DNA of 64,000 nucleotides from Aplectana chamaeleonis (lineage: Eukaryota > Nematoda > Chromadorea > Rhabditida > Cosmocercidae). A program made the position numbers and the translations under genes. Below are positions 1 to 11,713 of this stretch, piece by piece. Location: contig JAPDOI010001208.1 in the NCBI GenBank assembly GCA_029168955.1, forward strand, positions 145,258 through 209,257, written 5' to 3'. The notes beneath the pieces are model-generated. The model was not told where the DNA came from, made no database searches, and saw only the letters and a list, made by a program, of their open reading frames with translations. Within the stretch, counting starts at the first letter, position 1; each line of letters starts with the position of its first letter.

Positions 1-3000
1 CTTATCGCACTGCACCACCGTAGCCCCAGCGCCGCTCTCACTCAACTGCTCGGTAAATCTTCACCGAAGCAATCATCCTTTCACCCGCATAACGGGATGA
101 AACAGGAATACCGTCAGAGACTATCTAACAGTCGTAGACCTGTCAAGATGATGCCCTAGTTAAGTCTTACACGATTTTTTCGATGGTTTTTGCCGTAACT
201 GCAGTTCAACGTCGCAGTGCACGTTATAGTATGTTTACACAAGGTGCTGAGTTGATCGCAAAACGCTTGGCTCCGGGCGAGATTGAACCAGCATATTCCC
301 TTTCCGGGGGAGCGCCTTATCGCACTGCACCACCGTAGCCCCAGCGCCGCTCTCACTCAACTGCTCGGTAAATCTTCACCGAAGCAATCATCCTTTCACC
401 CGCATAACGGGATGAAACAGGAATACCGTCAGAGACTATCTAACAGTCGTAGACCTGTCAAGATGATGCCCTAGTTAAGTCTTACACGATTTTTGGATGG
501 TTTTTGCCGTAACTGCAGTTCAACGTCGCAGTGCACGTTATAGTATGTTTACACAAGGTGCTGAGTTGATCGCAAAACGCTTGGCTCCGGGCGAGATTGA
601 ACCAGCATATTCCCTTTCCGGGGGAGCGCCTTATCGCACTGCACCACCGTAGCCCCAGCGCCGCTCTCACTCAACTGCTCGGTAAATCTTTACCGAAGCA
701 ATCATCCTTTCACCCGCATAACGGGATGAAACAGGAATACCGTCAGAGACTATCTAACAGTCGTAGACCTGTCAAGATGATGCCCTAGTTAAGTCTTACA
801 CGATTTTTTGGATGGTTTTTGCCGTAACTGCAGTTCAACGTCGCAGTGCACGTTATAGCATATGTTTACACAAGGTGCTGAGTTGATCGCAAAACGCTTG
901 GCTCCGGGCGAGATTGAACCAGCATATTCCTTTCCGGGGAGCGCCTTATCGCACTGCACCACCGTAGCCCCAGCGCCGCTCTCACTCAACTGCTCGGTAA
1001 ATCTTCACCGAAGCAATCATCCTTTCACCCGCATAACGGGATGAAACAGGAATACCGTCAGAGACTATCTAACAGTCGTAGACCTGTCAAGATGATGCCC
1101 TAGTTAAGTCTTACACGATTTTTGGATGGTTTTTGCCGTAACTGCAGTTCAACGTCGCAGTGCACGTTATAGTATGTTTACTACAAGGTGCTGAGTTGAT
1201 CGCAAAACGCTTGGCTCCGGGCGAGATTGAACCAGCATATTCCCTTTCCGGGGAGCGCCTTATCGCACTGCACCACCGTAGCCCCAGCGCCGCTCACTCA
1301 ACCGCTCGGTAAATCTTCACCGAAGCAATCATCCTTTCACCCGCATAACGGGATGAAACAGGAATACCGTCAGAGACTATCTAACAGTCGTAGACCTGTC
1401 AAGATGATGCCCTAGTTAAGTCTTACACGATTTTTTGGATGGTTTTTGCCGTAACTGCAGTTCAACGTCGCAGTGCACGTTATAGTATGTTTACACAAGG
1501 TGCTGAGTTGATCGCAAAACGCTTGGCTCCGGGCGAGATTGAACCAGCATATTCCCTTTCCGGGGGAGCGCCTTATCGCACTGCACCACCGTAGCCCCAG
1601 CGCCGCTCTCACTCAACTGCTCGGTAAATCTTCACCGAAGCAATCATCCTTTCACCCGCATAACGGGATGAAACAGGAATACCGTCAGAGACTATCTAAC
1701 AGTCGTAGACCTGTCAAGATGATGCCCTAGTTAAGTCTTACACGATTTTGGATGGTTTTTGCCGTAACTGCAGTTCAACGTCGCAGTGCACGTTATAGTA
1801 TGTTACACAAGGTGCTGAGTTGATCGCAAAACGCTTGGCTCCGGACGAGATTGAACCAGCATATTCCCTTTCCGGGAGAGCGCCTTATCGCACTGCACCA
1901 CCGTAGCCCCCGCGCCGCTCTCACTCAGCTGCTCGGTTAATCTTTACCGAAGCAATCATCCTTTCACCCGCAAAACGAGATGAAACAGGAATACCGTCAG
2001 AGACTATCTAACAGTCGTAGACCTGTCAAGATGATGCCATAGTTAAGTCTTACGATTTTTTGGATGGTTTTGCTGTAACTGCAGTTCAACGTCGCAGTGC
2101 ACGTTATAGTATGTTTACACAAGGTGTTGAGTTGATCGCAAAACGCTTGGCTCCGGGCGAGATTGAACCAGCATATTCCCCTTTCGGGGGAGCGCCTTAT
2201 CGCACTGCACCACCGTAGCCCCAGCGCCGCTCTCACTCAACTGCTCGGTAAATCTTCACCGAAGCAATCATCCTTTCACCCGCATAACGGGATGAAACAG
2301 GAATACCGTCAGAGACTATCTAACAGTCGTAGACCTGTCAAGATGATGCCCTAGTTAAGTCTTACACGATTTTTTGGATGGTTTTTGCCGTAACTGCAGT
2401 TCAACGTCGCAGTGCACGTTATAGTATGTTTACACAAGGTGCTGAGTTGATCGCAAAACGCCTGGCTCCGGGCGAGATTGAACCAGCATATTCCCTTTCC
2501 GGGGGAGCGCCTTATCGCACTGCACCACCGTAGCCCCAGCGCCGCTCTCACTCAACTGCTCGGTAAATCTTTACCGAAGCAATAATCCTTTCACCCGCAT
2601 AACGGGATGAAACAGGAATACCGTCAGAGACTATCTAACAGTCGTAGACCTGTCAAGATGATGCCCTAGTTAAGTCTTACACGATTTTTTGGATGGTTTT
2701 TGCCGTAACTGCAGTTCAACGTCGCAGTGCACGTTATAGTATGTTTACACAAGGTGCTGAGTTGATCGCAAAACGCTTGGCTCCGGGCGAGATTGAACCA
2801 GCATATTCCCTTTCCGGGGGAGCGCCTTATCGCACTGCACCACCGTAGCCCCAGCGCCGCTCTCACTCAACTGCTCGGTAAATCTTTACCGAAGCAATCA
2901 TCCTTTCACCCGCATAACGGGATGAAACAGGAATACCGTCAGAGACTATCTAACAGTCGTAGACCTGTCAAGATGATGCCCTAGTTAAGTCTTACACGAT

Positions 3001-3290
3001 TTTTGGATGGTTTTTGCCGTAACTGCAGTTCAACGTCGCAGTGCACGTTATAGTATGTTTACACAAGGTGCTGAGTTGATCGCAAAACGCTTGGCTCCGG
3101 GCGAGATTGAACCAGCATATTCCCTTTCCGGGGGAGCGCCTTATCGCACTGCACCACCGTAGCCCCAGCGCCGCTCTCACTCAACTGCTCGGTAAATTTT
3201 CACCGAAGCAATCATCCTTTCACCCGCATAACGGGATGAAACAGGAATACCGTCAGAGACTATCTAACAGTCGTAGACCTGTCTGTTGTC
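1..3290. repeat. Satellite array, ~313 bp unit, >10 copies
   Basis: A head-to-tail array of a unit of about 313 bp runs from the first base to about 3283. Each unit carries the landmark TGGCTCCGGGCGAGATTGAA, seen near 270, 583, 901, 1214, 1528, 1840, 2151, 2466, 2780 and 3093. Units differ by scattered substitutions and by the length of a T run after CACGA, so they are nearly homogenised. Short ORFs of 60-79 codons recur on both strands only because the unit recurs; none has a recognisable domain. The array is cut by the window start, so its true length is unknown. The right edge is sharp, in the middle of a unit, at the switch to the retroelement flank near 3283. Confidence 0.97.
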
Positions 3291-3325
3291 ATTAATGCAC
3301 CAATATCTCTTCAAAGCATTTTCTA

Positions 3326-3820
3326 CTAATGTTTTCTAACATGCTTAAAACGGACGGCGTTGAAGGTTATGCGACCAACACAAGATGCGATTCGAACGGC
3401 CATTTTGGTTGCGCATGCAGTGATTCCAATAGCAGCTTTGAAGCACATGCAAACAACGATCCTACATCCAGATATTATGTACTGATTGCTGATGAGAAGT
3501 GCTACTGCGACTACAATAACCGCTATCATGACAGATTTATGCCAGTGCATGTAAATGCCGATGATGTGTCGGACGTCTGGCCACTGGAATTCTGATGTGG
3601 TGTTGTGTTGCTGACTGAGCGCGTGCCATAAGCCTTCGTGAGCGCTGTGGATGTACTTCAGAACTCCAGTGATTTCGAATTCTGTTGACTCTTTTGAAAG
3701 GATTGATTTTGAGGGCCGATCCTTTTTCCGAGTTGCAGAAAACTTGGTCTCCCGAAGCGTTACAGTTCCGCATCTGATGAGAAAAAATGTTGACAGTTTG
3801 GCACGCGTCAATCCCACCAA
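3326..3820 (-). pseudogene. BEL/Pao envelope-like protein, C-terminal part with TM anchor
   Basis: Minus-strand ORF of 164 codons that overlaps the end of the upstream envelope-like ORF in another frame. Its last ~100 residues hold a strongly hydrophobic membrane segment (MIAVIVVAVALLI) followed by a Cys-rich, basic tail, as expected for the membrane anchor and cytoplasmic tail of the phlebovirus-G2-like envelope proteins carried by some nematode BEL/Pao elements. The N-terminal ~50 residues probably belong to the other frame. Between the Cys-rich start of the G2-like region upstream and this anchor, most of the expected ectodomain is missing, so an internal deletion is inferred. It cannot be functional as it stands. 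The family assignment is by layout and composition, not alignment. Confidence 0.6.
3557..3721 (-). repeat. 165 bp envelope-derived module, second copy at 54917-55081
   Basis: This 165 bp stretch is repeated at 54917-55081 with only two substitutions that I can see. The identity starts and stops sharply at both ends, each marked by GCCGAT. In one minus frame it reads into the envelope-like membrane anchor. At the other locus it abuts an exon of an SBF-like gene. Confidence 0.93.
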
Positions 3821-4565
3821 GAATAATCATCAGCGCTAAACCTTCGAGAATCCTTCTAGCCTGTCTTCTTAGACGTGGTAAGCACTGGACTGATCCTCCC
3901 GCGCACTCGGCGATTGCGTAGCCCAGCAAGTAGAGAAGTCCACAGAAACCTTCGAAAAGGAGTCTAAATGGTTTGTCCACTGTGACCGGCACGTAGCATA
4001 TGGTGTAGCATAGAGCGATAACAAAGTACAGCAGTGTGCCCAACACGGCTATGGCCGAGAGGGGCCAGTAATCTGGATTGGGTATGCTTGCCGAACATCT
4101 CCTGCAGTCGATTGCAGAGCGGATCGGCTGAGCAGGAAGAATCTTCAGAATCGTCGTATAGCTTTCCTCAAAGCGGAGTTTCCATCTTGCTTCGAATACG
4201 AAGAAAAGCTCTTTAGTAGGTATGTTGAGAAGTTTTTCGATCGGTGTGGAGCGTTCCGTAATGCAGTGGCTGTTGACGCACAAATCATAGGCGTTTAATG
4301 AGGGTGCGCTCAAGAGTAAACCTTTCCTACACTGAATGGCGTGAGGATGTGAGTAATTGAAACTCTGGTCCATCTGCGATGCAGAGATCTGCGTCATCAG
4401 AGATACGACGGTGAAAACCATCAGGGCTAGTTTCAAAAGAAGAGTGTATGTCCATTGACGTGAATTCATCACTCCTTTGGTTGTTACGTTGTAAACAATC
4501 GATTCACAAGAAGTCTCTTTTCGTCTCGGGTCTAAGCTGTACCGTTTTGTGGCCGTAGTTTCCAC
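3716..4565 (-). pseudogene. BEL/Pao envelope-like protein, N-terminal part
   Basis: Minus-strand ORF entered from pol in the same frame. A likely envelope start is the Met at MNSRQWTYTLLLKLALMVF, which gives a classic signal peptide. Further on come hydrophobic segments around WPLSAIAVLGTLLYFVIALC and FCGLLYLLGYA, then a Cys-containing stretch (DACQTVNIFSHQMRNC) that resembles the start of a phlebovirus-G2-like glycoprotein region. The family presumably mediates membrane passage of retroelement particles, but this copy is broken: after about 275 residues homology stops and the frame runs into the 165 bp module in the wrong register. It lies downstream of pol, as in envelope-bearing BEL/Pao elements. 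No LTR could be identified. Confidence 0.6.
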
Positions 4566-4574
4566 GTTTTTTGG

Positions 4575-4805
4575 TTAATCGACAGCATTTTCTTCTTCTC
4601 TAGGCTTCCTACTGGTGGAGTTGTCCCTCGATTCATCAACTTTTTCCAAGATGTTCTTCTTCAATTGGTCTTGGAAAACCTCATCGTATTGTCGAAAGAT
4701 GTCGGGTCGACTTTTGTATGCACGTAGTACACCTTCAAGGCGTAGTCGGGCTAGGATTCTGTTATCCGGTAGAAAATAATGCTTCTCTTTGAAGGGGAAT
4801 CTCAC
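4575..4805 (-). pseudogene. BEL/Pao pol fragment: start of reverse transcriptase
   Basis: In the same frame as the protease-like block, after one TGA stop (4821-4823). Residues such as FPFKEKHYFLPDNRILARLR and RQYDEVFQDQLKKNILEKV match the segment just before the reverse transcriptase fingers in BEL/Pao pol proteins. The catalytic RT, RNase H and integrase domains, normally over 1000 residues, are absent. After this fragment comes a TAA stop (4575-4577) and then, still in frame, envelope-like sequence. A large frame-preserving deletion joining RT to the end of pol is the simplest reading. Non-functional. Confidence 0.75.
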
Positions 4806-4820
4806 GAAATAGCCTTTCTG

Positions 4821-5450
4821 TCACTTCTCGATGGTGTCATTAAATTTTTCCATTACTTTCGCGTTGATGTTTCCTTTCTCTTCCTTTTCGAAACCGGTGA
4901 AATATGTTCCATTATCAGATGATACGGCGTCCATTGACCAGTGCTCCTCCCACGGATTTGTGTCATCGTTTGTGAATAACGAATACACGGAACCTTCCAA
5001 TTTACAGCACCAGGCTTCTTCTTTCAAAGTCTCCCTGCCGGAGACCATATATCCCATCTGTGTTGGAATTAGATGAAGTCCTGAGGGTTGAGTGTAACGT
5101 GGAGCCTCGAAGTCTATGAATTCCCAAAGCTGGTCACACCCTAGGATTACTTGAGGAGGTTGCGTTTCCGCCCTGCGCGGGACACTCAAGTCAATCCGTT
5201 TCTGTCGAATGAATTCTAGATCTTCCTCATCTAGCGCTCCTTGTACTTGACTTTGTGTGAGCACTTTATGTGCATAAAGTCGCAATTTATGTTCCTTGCC
5301 TTTGGCGTCCCACATCTTCAGTTGGGTTTTGGTACATCTGATAGCCTTGGGTTCAAACAGATTTATAATTTGCCATGGGCACAAAATTCTCCCAAGAATG
5401 TCGCCGCCAAGCCGAAGGCAACATCTGCGGAGCCGTCCAAGTAGATCATT
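4821..5450 (-). pseudogene. BEL/Pao pol fragment: DUF1758 aspartic-protease-like region
   Basis: Minus-strand ORF whose core (VILGCDQLWEFIDFE, then SGLHLIPTQMGYMVSGR) is diagnostic of the DUF1758/peptidase A17 region of BEL/Pao pol proteins. Just upstream, in a shifted frame at about 5400-5450, an LDGSAD-like stretch could be the remnant of the aspartic protease active site. Gag and the 5' LTR are not recognisable above 5450. The piece continues in frame into the RT start, broken by one stop. It is a decayed internal fragment of a retrotransposon transcribed leftward. Confidence 0.8.
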
Positions 5451-5779
5451 TTGGAGAAGGCGGCGTCGAAGCTGAAGACGCTAAAGAAGACCCATAAGAC
5501 CAAGATCTCCCCACAAGGCTTGAGCCGTTGTTGGGCCGATTAATATTGCTCAGCCAGAAGGATGCGAGCGCGGATGGGAGAAGGGGTGGTGTGCCTTCCT
5601 TTTCGTCAGAATTTTTGTTAATTATTTTTGTCAGAAGCTTTTCTCCATGAAAACATTTCCCTATATTTTTATTTTGCGGCCCAAAACCGCTACGGTCTCC
5701 CTCCCCCCCCCCCAAAAAAATTTTAATCTTGGGAATTCTTACGTCCACCCCGTTGTCCAGCCGAGCGGCCCCACCCTAC
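5451..5779. other. No gene seen; homopolymer-rich spacer
   Basis: Upstream flank of the retroelement fragment. It contains a C10 run at about 5703-5712 followed by A7. I see no coding or structural signal that I can support. Confidence 0.4.
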
Positions 5780-6372
5780 GGCTTAGCGAGATAGAATTTA
5801 CTCGACGCAACAGTTCCAAAACATCTGCTTCAGGGAACCGGCACCGACACCCCGCATCAGCGAGATGCGCAAGGAAGAATTTATTATTCTTTCGCTATCA
5901 CTGGGTGTGTACTACTCAGAGATGTACTTAAGAATGGCCTGTTTCAAACCTCTTTTGCGATCGCCGGGGTAGATAGCTCCGACTCAGCAAGATAGAATCC
6001 ACCCGACGCTACAGTTTCAAAGCATCTGCTTCAGGAGACCGGCACCGACACTCCCCATCAGCAATTTGCGCAGAGAGGAATTTATCATTCTTTCATTACC
6101 ACCAGGTGCGTACTGGTAATTGTGATGTACTTAAGGATGGCCTGTTTCAAACCTCTGCGATCGCCGGGGTAGATAGCTCCGGCTCAGCAAGATAGAATCT
6201 ACCCTACGCAACAGTTTCAAAACATCTGCTTCAGAAGACCGGCACCTACACCCCGCATCAGCGAAACGCGCAAGGAGGAATTTATAATTCTTTCGTTATC
6301 ACCGAGTATGTACTACCCAGTGATGTACTTGATGATGGCCTGCTGCGAAACTCCTTTGCGATCGCAGGGGTA
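5780..6372. repeat. Tandem repeat, ~200 bp unit, three copies
   Basis: Three diverged copies of a unit of about 200 bp, marked by GATAGAATYYAC near 5790, 5991 and 6191, followed by CATCTGCTTCAGG and CGATCGCCGGGGTAGATAG. Copies differ at roughly one base in ten by eye, so the array is older than the 313 bp satellite. Confidence 0.85.
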
Positions 6373-6424
6373 TTCTATTGCAGACTTCACCATATCTTCA
6401 TATTTCGGGTGCCAAGACACCACC

Positions 6425-6668
6425 TTAGCCTTCTTCTCGCTCATGGACTTCGCTTGTATTTGTTATGGTTAATGCGGTAGTCGGATAGGATGGAGCAACC
6501 GCAGGAGTCGAAAGTGAAGCAGCAGCGTTGCCATCCTTGGTTGGAGTAGTTGTAGGAGGAGTTCTGTATTGGCAGTCACCGCCGATAACGTTACGAGAAT
6601 CAGGGGTTGTCCTGCATACGTACTGATTCCGGAAAATTTTGGCCCGATTATCGACCACTGATTTCACC
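6425..6668 (-). CDS. Possible isolated exon, Thr/Pro-rich secreted-type sequence
   Basis: A good 3' splice acceptor (GGTTCTCAG) is followed on the minus strand by about 80 open codons: Cys-containing residues (YVCRTTPDSRNVIGGDCQYR) and then a Thr/Pro/Ala-rich tail ending at a stop near 6425. This could be the last exon of a secreted, O-glycosylated nematode protein, but I recognise no family and found no partner exon. The call rests on the acceptor and composition only. Confidence 0.25.
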
Positions 6669-7862
6669 TGAGAACCAAAAATATTTAAAGAAATTGTGAG
6701 ATGAAAGAAATCATTGAGCAATAATGCCGTTCAAAATGACGTGCTGATGAAAGAACAAGGTTTGAAATGAAGCCAACCACGACGTCGCACAATGTTTGAA
6801 CATGTTCTGATCTGTCTCAACAGGATCAATAAAGGATGTACGTGCAAATCTCGAAAACGACTTTGTCGTGGGCTACAAGCGACACCAAACCATCTATCAA
6901 TGGAAGCTGCATACTCGTGGGCAACTATAAGGTTGAAAAAGTAAACCTTCGCGAATAGCTTACGATATGTGCCGGAGAATGCCGCGACAATGTCACGATA
7001 TTCTCGCCCTTGTGCTTCCCGCGCGCGCGGAACATAAATTATCTGCATAAATTATGGAGCCGAAATTATCTGAGTATTCGATGAGATGTAATTTTTCTAT
7101 AGTCGAAGCAGAAGTACGGAAAATTCGTGTGAAGAAATGAAACATACAAAAAAACTTCCTCGCGCACCAAAAGGCAATCACGATAAAGAACTGGAAGAAA
7201 TGGTATGTATTGAGAATTGTATATGCAAGATGTGACACAGAACTGGGTAAATTTATTACCTACTTTCGAGACGAGAAACTCGAATTTCGAATGGTGTGAA
7301 GCCTAGCTCGCTTAGATGATTCCGGGCGGAGCAAGCAGCGGAGCGGTCGGTCATGGCAAAATACAAGAATGGTTGAAGATTTTGACATGATAAGCCCGAT
7401 AAACCTTACTTCGACCGACTCAAATGAGGGAGCTAGACTATATGCAAAATGCATGGTATGCGTTATTCAAATAAGAAGCCGCTAAAGTCATTGATGGTGA
7501 GACCTTACGTTTTTCACTACCGTCGCGTCGTGATCGTGTTGGGACCCACAAGCGCTTTCCGCTACCCTTTGAGCCATCTGCTCCAATCACCATCTCCTGT
7601 CATCTACTTCGGAATTTCCACTCTCTACGGCATCGTTGAAGCTGTACGTTTCCGAATAGGCCTTTCAAAGAAAGTAAATTCAGTTCTAAGATGAAGTGGG
7701 AGAGCTTCCAGAATGAAACTGTATACCTCTCAGATGACTTGTGGTGGCAAGAGGTTCATCTAAAAGGTAGTGAGGTCGCGGTAGTGAGGATCTCATTTAT
7801 ATATAGCTCCAATCAAGAAAGGAGCATAGATATAGTTCCCTAAAAATTATAAAAAAAATGAA

Positions 7863-7950
7863 ATACCCACCCTCGAACTTGTAAAATCAGCGGAAAAAAA
7901 AAACGTTTTCACGTTTTTTCCACTGATTTGCCAAGCTAGAGGGTGGGTAT
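7863..7950. mobile_element. 88 bp palindrome, MITE-like
   Basis: ATACCCACCCTC at the left is matched by its reverse complement at the right end. The arms extend inward through AAATCAGYGGAAAAAA with a few mismatches and meet at an AACGTTTTCACGTTTT centre. It would fold into a single hairpin. Size and structure suit a very short MITE or a foldback relic. Confidence 0.7.
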
Positions 7951-8253
7951 TGTACCAAGAGCAGTGAAGCAGTGTTGTCAGAGAACTAACACCCGTCCCT
8001 ATTCTCACCCACCTGAACCTTTGCAACAAGCCAGGGTCGAAAATGAGAGATTCGGGTTCCGAAACTATTGCCAGCGATGGTACAAAAAACACTGGGTCCT
8101 ATCATCACTGGCTTTACAAAGCCATGACGCTGCTACTCAGACAGTAACACCGCTCGGATCGCGAGCGCATGGCGGGCCAAACAACACCTACACCGCGATC
8201 TGACTGCCATCGTCCCAGGATGAACCCGGCATGGAGACAATGCTATATTGCTG

Positions 8254-8375
8254 CCCGCGATCCGACCGACGAACTCCGTATCGGCCCGCGATCCGACCAA
8301 AACTTCAATGCCTGCCCTCGGTCCGACCGGCGCCTTTACATCCTCCCGCGATTAGGCCGGCAAGTCGCTTGCCTA
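8254..8375. repeat. ~30 bp GC-rich minisatellite, four copies
   Basis: The motif CCCGCGATCCGACC recurs at 8254, 8285, 8315 (as CCCTCGGTCCGACC) and 8345 (as CCCGCGATTAGGCC), spaced 30-31 bp, with unrelated filler between cores. Confidence 0.75.
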
Positions 8376-8454
8376 CAGCCGTTCGCGCGCCATGCTCCTA
8401 TGATCCGTCCGGAGAGACCTTTCAGCGGCGTCGGTCCGACCGGTGTTACTATCT

Positions 8455-8560
8455 GGGGCAGCATGCATGAATGCTGCGATGAAGGTCACGGAGCCGCTCC
8501 GCATCCTATGCGCGCAGCCTCGAGCCACGGGACGGCCCCGAAGTGGATGGCGTATATTAT
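8455..8560. mobile_element. Half of a GC-rich foldback element
   Basis: GGGCAGCATGCATGAA..., GGAGCCGCTCCGC and GCGCGCAGC...CGAGC..ACGG..GGCCCCGAA match, in order, one arm of the complete palindrome at 45892-46107. The second arm is missing or too diverged to see. Confidence 0.7.
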
Positions 8561-9892
8561 AAAGCCAAGGATGGTAGGACTCGGCGTTTTCCAGCTACCG
8601 GCGTCCGTGTAATCGTGTCGGGACCCGGACATGCTTCTGTCCCTTTGCCCTTTGGATCGGCACTTCCACTCACTATTCATCATCATATCGATTAGCTTTT
8701 CTTACCTCTCCATCAACATTGGAGCAGGAGGTTTCAAGCAAGTCGTTCAGAGAACATAAATAACATTTTAAACTATTCTGGAAGAGTTTAACCAATACAG
8801 TACTCCTTGAAGAGGATTTTTTTTCTTCACCCTTTCTAAAATGCAGTCGTGACTAAGGCGCTCGTCGGTTTTTCTATGAGTACGAGTTTCGGATATTTCA
8901 GGATGATTCAATCTTTTTTGAATGAAGCATTTTCTCATTTTCCGTAAATACAAACCTTTCCGAATTTCGAAGTCCAGAGTTTTCTCTTTCAAATGAGTGG
9001 AACCGAGAAGTAGCAGCAGATGAATAAATTGAATAAGGCATTTGAATCACACCTAAACAGAGTGATTCATACCGATGCGCTGTACTTTGGAATGCTTACA
9101 GTTGATTTTAGGGAACATTTTTAGAACGCCTTATGAGTAGAGCAGGCGCGGAAAAAAACTCAATAGGAAATTCCTTGCTGCTGAGAATGCCACAAAAACA
9201 CAAACAATCGAAATTCTTGGTAGTGAGATTTTCATTCATGGCTCCACCCAAGAAAAAATCAGCGAAGTAGTTCCTTGTACTGTGCTTCTCTGGGCCGAAT
9301 TCCGGTCCGCTATTGCGTCTCGACACGCTTTGCAGCCGCACGCGCTCGAGCCTAACTGTTTACTGATGATAAGGCCGAAATGAAAGTTTAACAATCGCGA
9401 TGAGTGATATGATACGTGATAGATGGTCACGACATTGAAGGTCGATCACGAATTCTAGTCGAGATGGGCAACGGAAGAGCATGTTCGCCTTCGTGGACGT
9501 TCAGCCGTGGCTTCCTCTGAGCTTCTCCTGGCGAATAGTCTGCTATCCTAAAACCATCGATTTCGCATTTCCGGGCACAGCGGTACCGTGCAACTCTGTT
9601 GGTGGCGATACCTTAGGTGAGAAGAACAGAGCACAGTCAACCCCAGCACTGAGGGCATGCAGGGCGTTTGGAGCAGGTCTGCGCGTGATCAAGCAAACGC
9701 TTTGAAATGCGGCGTTCCGGCGTGCAGTCCACGGTCTTTCACGCAGTGGCATGAACAGCGGCATTATTTCATGCTGTGGGTCATGTCGCCCGTGTCTGAT
9801 GTAACCCGCGGTTGTTGCAAAGCGAGGACCGATATAGCTCGTAGTTCATACACATGGTGGAATATTTCGGCTTCCTCAATGAGCTGAACTGC

Positions 9893-11530
9893 CAACGTTC
9901 CTCTAGTGATTTGTCTAGGAGGGTTTCTCCTGCGTCCATGAGAGTACTCGCGATCAGCGGATCTGAATCGTTTGTCCCTTGGAAGGGTTCTTCAGCGAGC
10001 TGAATTCAGAAGAAGCTCTCTCGTAGTTTTCTCGAAGCAGAAAACATACTGTTCTTCAGGAGTGCATCGTCATCACGTGTTAAGGTCTCCACTCTATATC
10101 CAAGAGTGTCCTTTGAAGAGAAGGATTTGATCTAGTCTCGACCAGTGCCCGTATTCACGAAAAACTGGGAGCCTTCCAGGAAGGTCCAAAGTCCACCCGC
10201 TGTTGGACTAGTTTACGATCTAGGTACCTGGCAGGTAGACAGGAAGGCTACCTCCTACCTGGCGGGTAGACAGGAAGGTTCCTAGCCACCTAGCGGGTGG
10301 ACGGAGAAAACGGTGGCTACCTGCTACATCGATCTTGCGTTTCGGAACGTGATCAATACGTTACTGGCAGGCGGCGCGCGCTCTGCCCCTCCACCCGCAC
10401 AGTCGAGGCCGGACATGCTGTGCCCAGCGGAATGCACTGATAGCGGGGTTGAGACACAGCAGATTTCTACCCGGTGGTCTCCTCTTCGTCTCTGCAGGTG
10501 GCTACCCATGCCTGTCTCTGCTCTGACAGGTGGCGAAGAGGAGGCCGCCACTATTGAAATCTCGACAGAGGAGCCACAAAACTGGTGGCCATACGGCGGT
10601 TACGGGAAGGTTACGCCTCCTTCCTGCGCCCGCCGTTTAATGAATACGGCCACAGTTCTTTCTGTGGCCTCCGCATAGATGACTTGATTATTCAGTATTG
10701 TTTTCTCCAGAGCTCTTTTCTTCAAACTCTTGCGTACCATCCCTGAAGAACTTTAGCGGGTAGCTTTCTCTGATCCGGCGGGGAGCATGGAACAAGTCGC
10801 GCATGACACCTTACAGTGCGAAAGCCCAAGCGCGGATGTACTGCCAACGTTCCTCTCGTAATTTGTCTAGGGAGGTTTCTCCTGCGTCCATGAGAGTACT
10901 CGCGATCAGCGGCACTGGATCGTTTGTCCCTTGGAAGGGTTCTTCAGCGAGCTGAATTCAGAAGAAGCTCTCTCGTACTTTTTTCAAAGCAGAAAACATA
11001 CTGTCCTTCGCGAGTGCATCGTGATCAAAACGTATTAGGTCTCCATTCTCTATATCCAGAAGTCTCCTTTGAAGTAAGGGATTTGATCTTGGCTCGACCA
11101 GTTCTTTCTATGGCCTCCGCATAGATGTCTTGATACTTCAGTATTGTTTTCTTCAGAGCTCTTTTCTCCAAACTCTTGCGCTTTAGCGGGTTGCTTTCTC
11201 TGATCTGGCGGGGGAGCATGGAACAAATCGTACATGTCACCTTGCGGTGGGCAAGCCCAAACGCGGATGTACTGCCAAACTTCCTCTCGTGGTTTGTTCA
11301 GGAACGTTTTTCTTGCGTTCACGAGAGAACTCGCGATCAGCGGCTCTGGATCGTTTGTCCCTTGGAAGGATTCTGCAGCGAGCTCAATCCAGAAGAAGCT
11401 CTCTCGTACTTTTTTCTAAGCAGAACACATACTGTCCTTCAGGAGTGCATCGTGATGAAAACGTGTTGAGGTCTCCATTCTCTATAAGTGTCCTTTGAAG
11501 TAAAGGATTCGATATAGGTTCGACCAGTTC
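9893..11530 (-). repeat. Three spaced repeats with a possible coding minus strand
   Basis: A block of about 250 bp occurs at 9893-10140, 10839-11110 and 11272-11520, with shared flanks in the last two. In the minus direction of copies 2 and 3 a similar Lys/Glu-rich peptide can be read (for example EKRALEKTILKYQGIYAKA, then EGQYVFCLEKSTRELLL). The best single frame is 11384-11671, 95 codons. Frames are broken between copies. This may be a duplicated exon of an unrecognised coiled-coil-like protein. I do not recognise the family, and repetition by itself would also copy an accidental ORF. Confidence 0.5.
10195..10312. repeat. Imperfect minisatellite (GGCGGGTAGACAGGAAGG-like)
   Basis: Three to four imperfect copies of a 35-45 bp motif containing CTACCTGGCRGGTAGACAGGAAGG lie between the first and second large repeat blocks. 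Confidence 0.6.
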
Positions 11531-11713
11531 TGTGGCCTTTGCATAAATGCCTTGATACTTCAGTATTGTTTTCTCCAGAGCTCTTTTCTCCGAACTCTTC
11601 GTTCCATTCCTGAAGAGCTTTAGAGGGTAGCTTTCTCTGATCTGACGGGGGAGCATAAAGAAGTCGTACATGTCACCTTGCGGTGGGCAAGCCCAAACGC
11701 GGATTTATTCTAC

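Larger units (their letters stand above)
6730..9889. other. Mostly intergenic; several small repeats, no supported gene
   Basis: The many ORFs of 60-147 codons here look like chance or GC-rich repeat readings. Structured pieces are listed separately (palindrome at 7863, 30 bp repeat at 8254, half-palindrome at 8455). I saw no protein family. Confidence 0.4.

Noticed and set aside
1..3290. Repeated 60-79 codon ORFs on both strands of the 313 bp satellite
   Set aside because: They recur only because the unit recurs; homopolymer changes shift them freely and no domain is visible.
3557..3721. The 165 bp module as a captured SBF exon rather than envelope sequence
   Set aside because: In the better frame it runs into the envelope membrane anchor, and it is out of frame with the adjoining SBF codons; an envelope origin is simpler, though not proven.
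8169..8612. Plus ORF of 147 codons
   Set aside because: It runs through the 30 bp minisatellite and the half-palindrome, so composition explains its openness.
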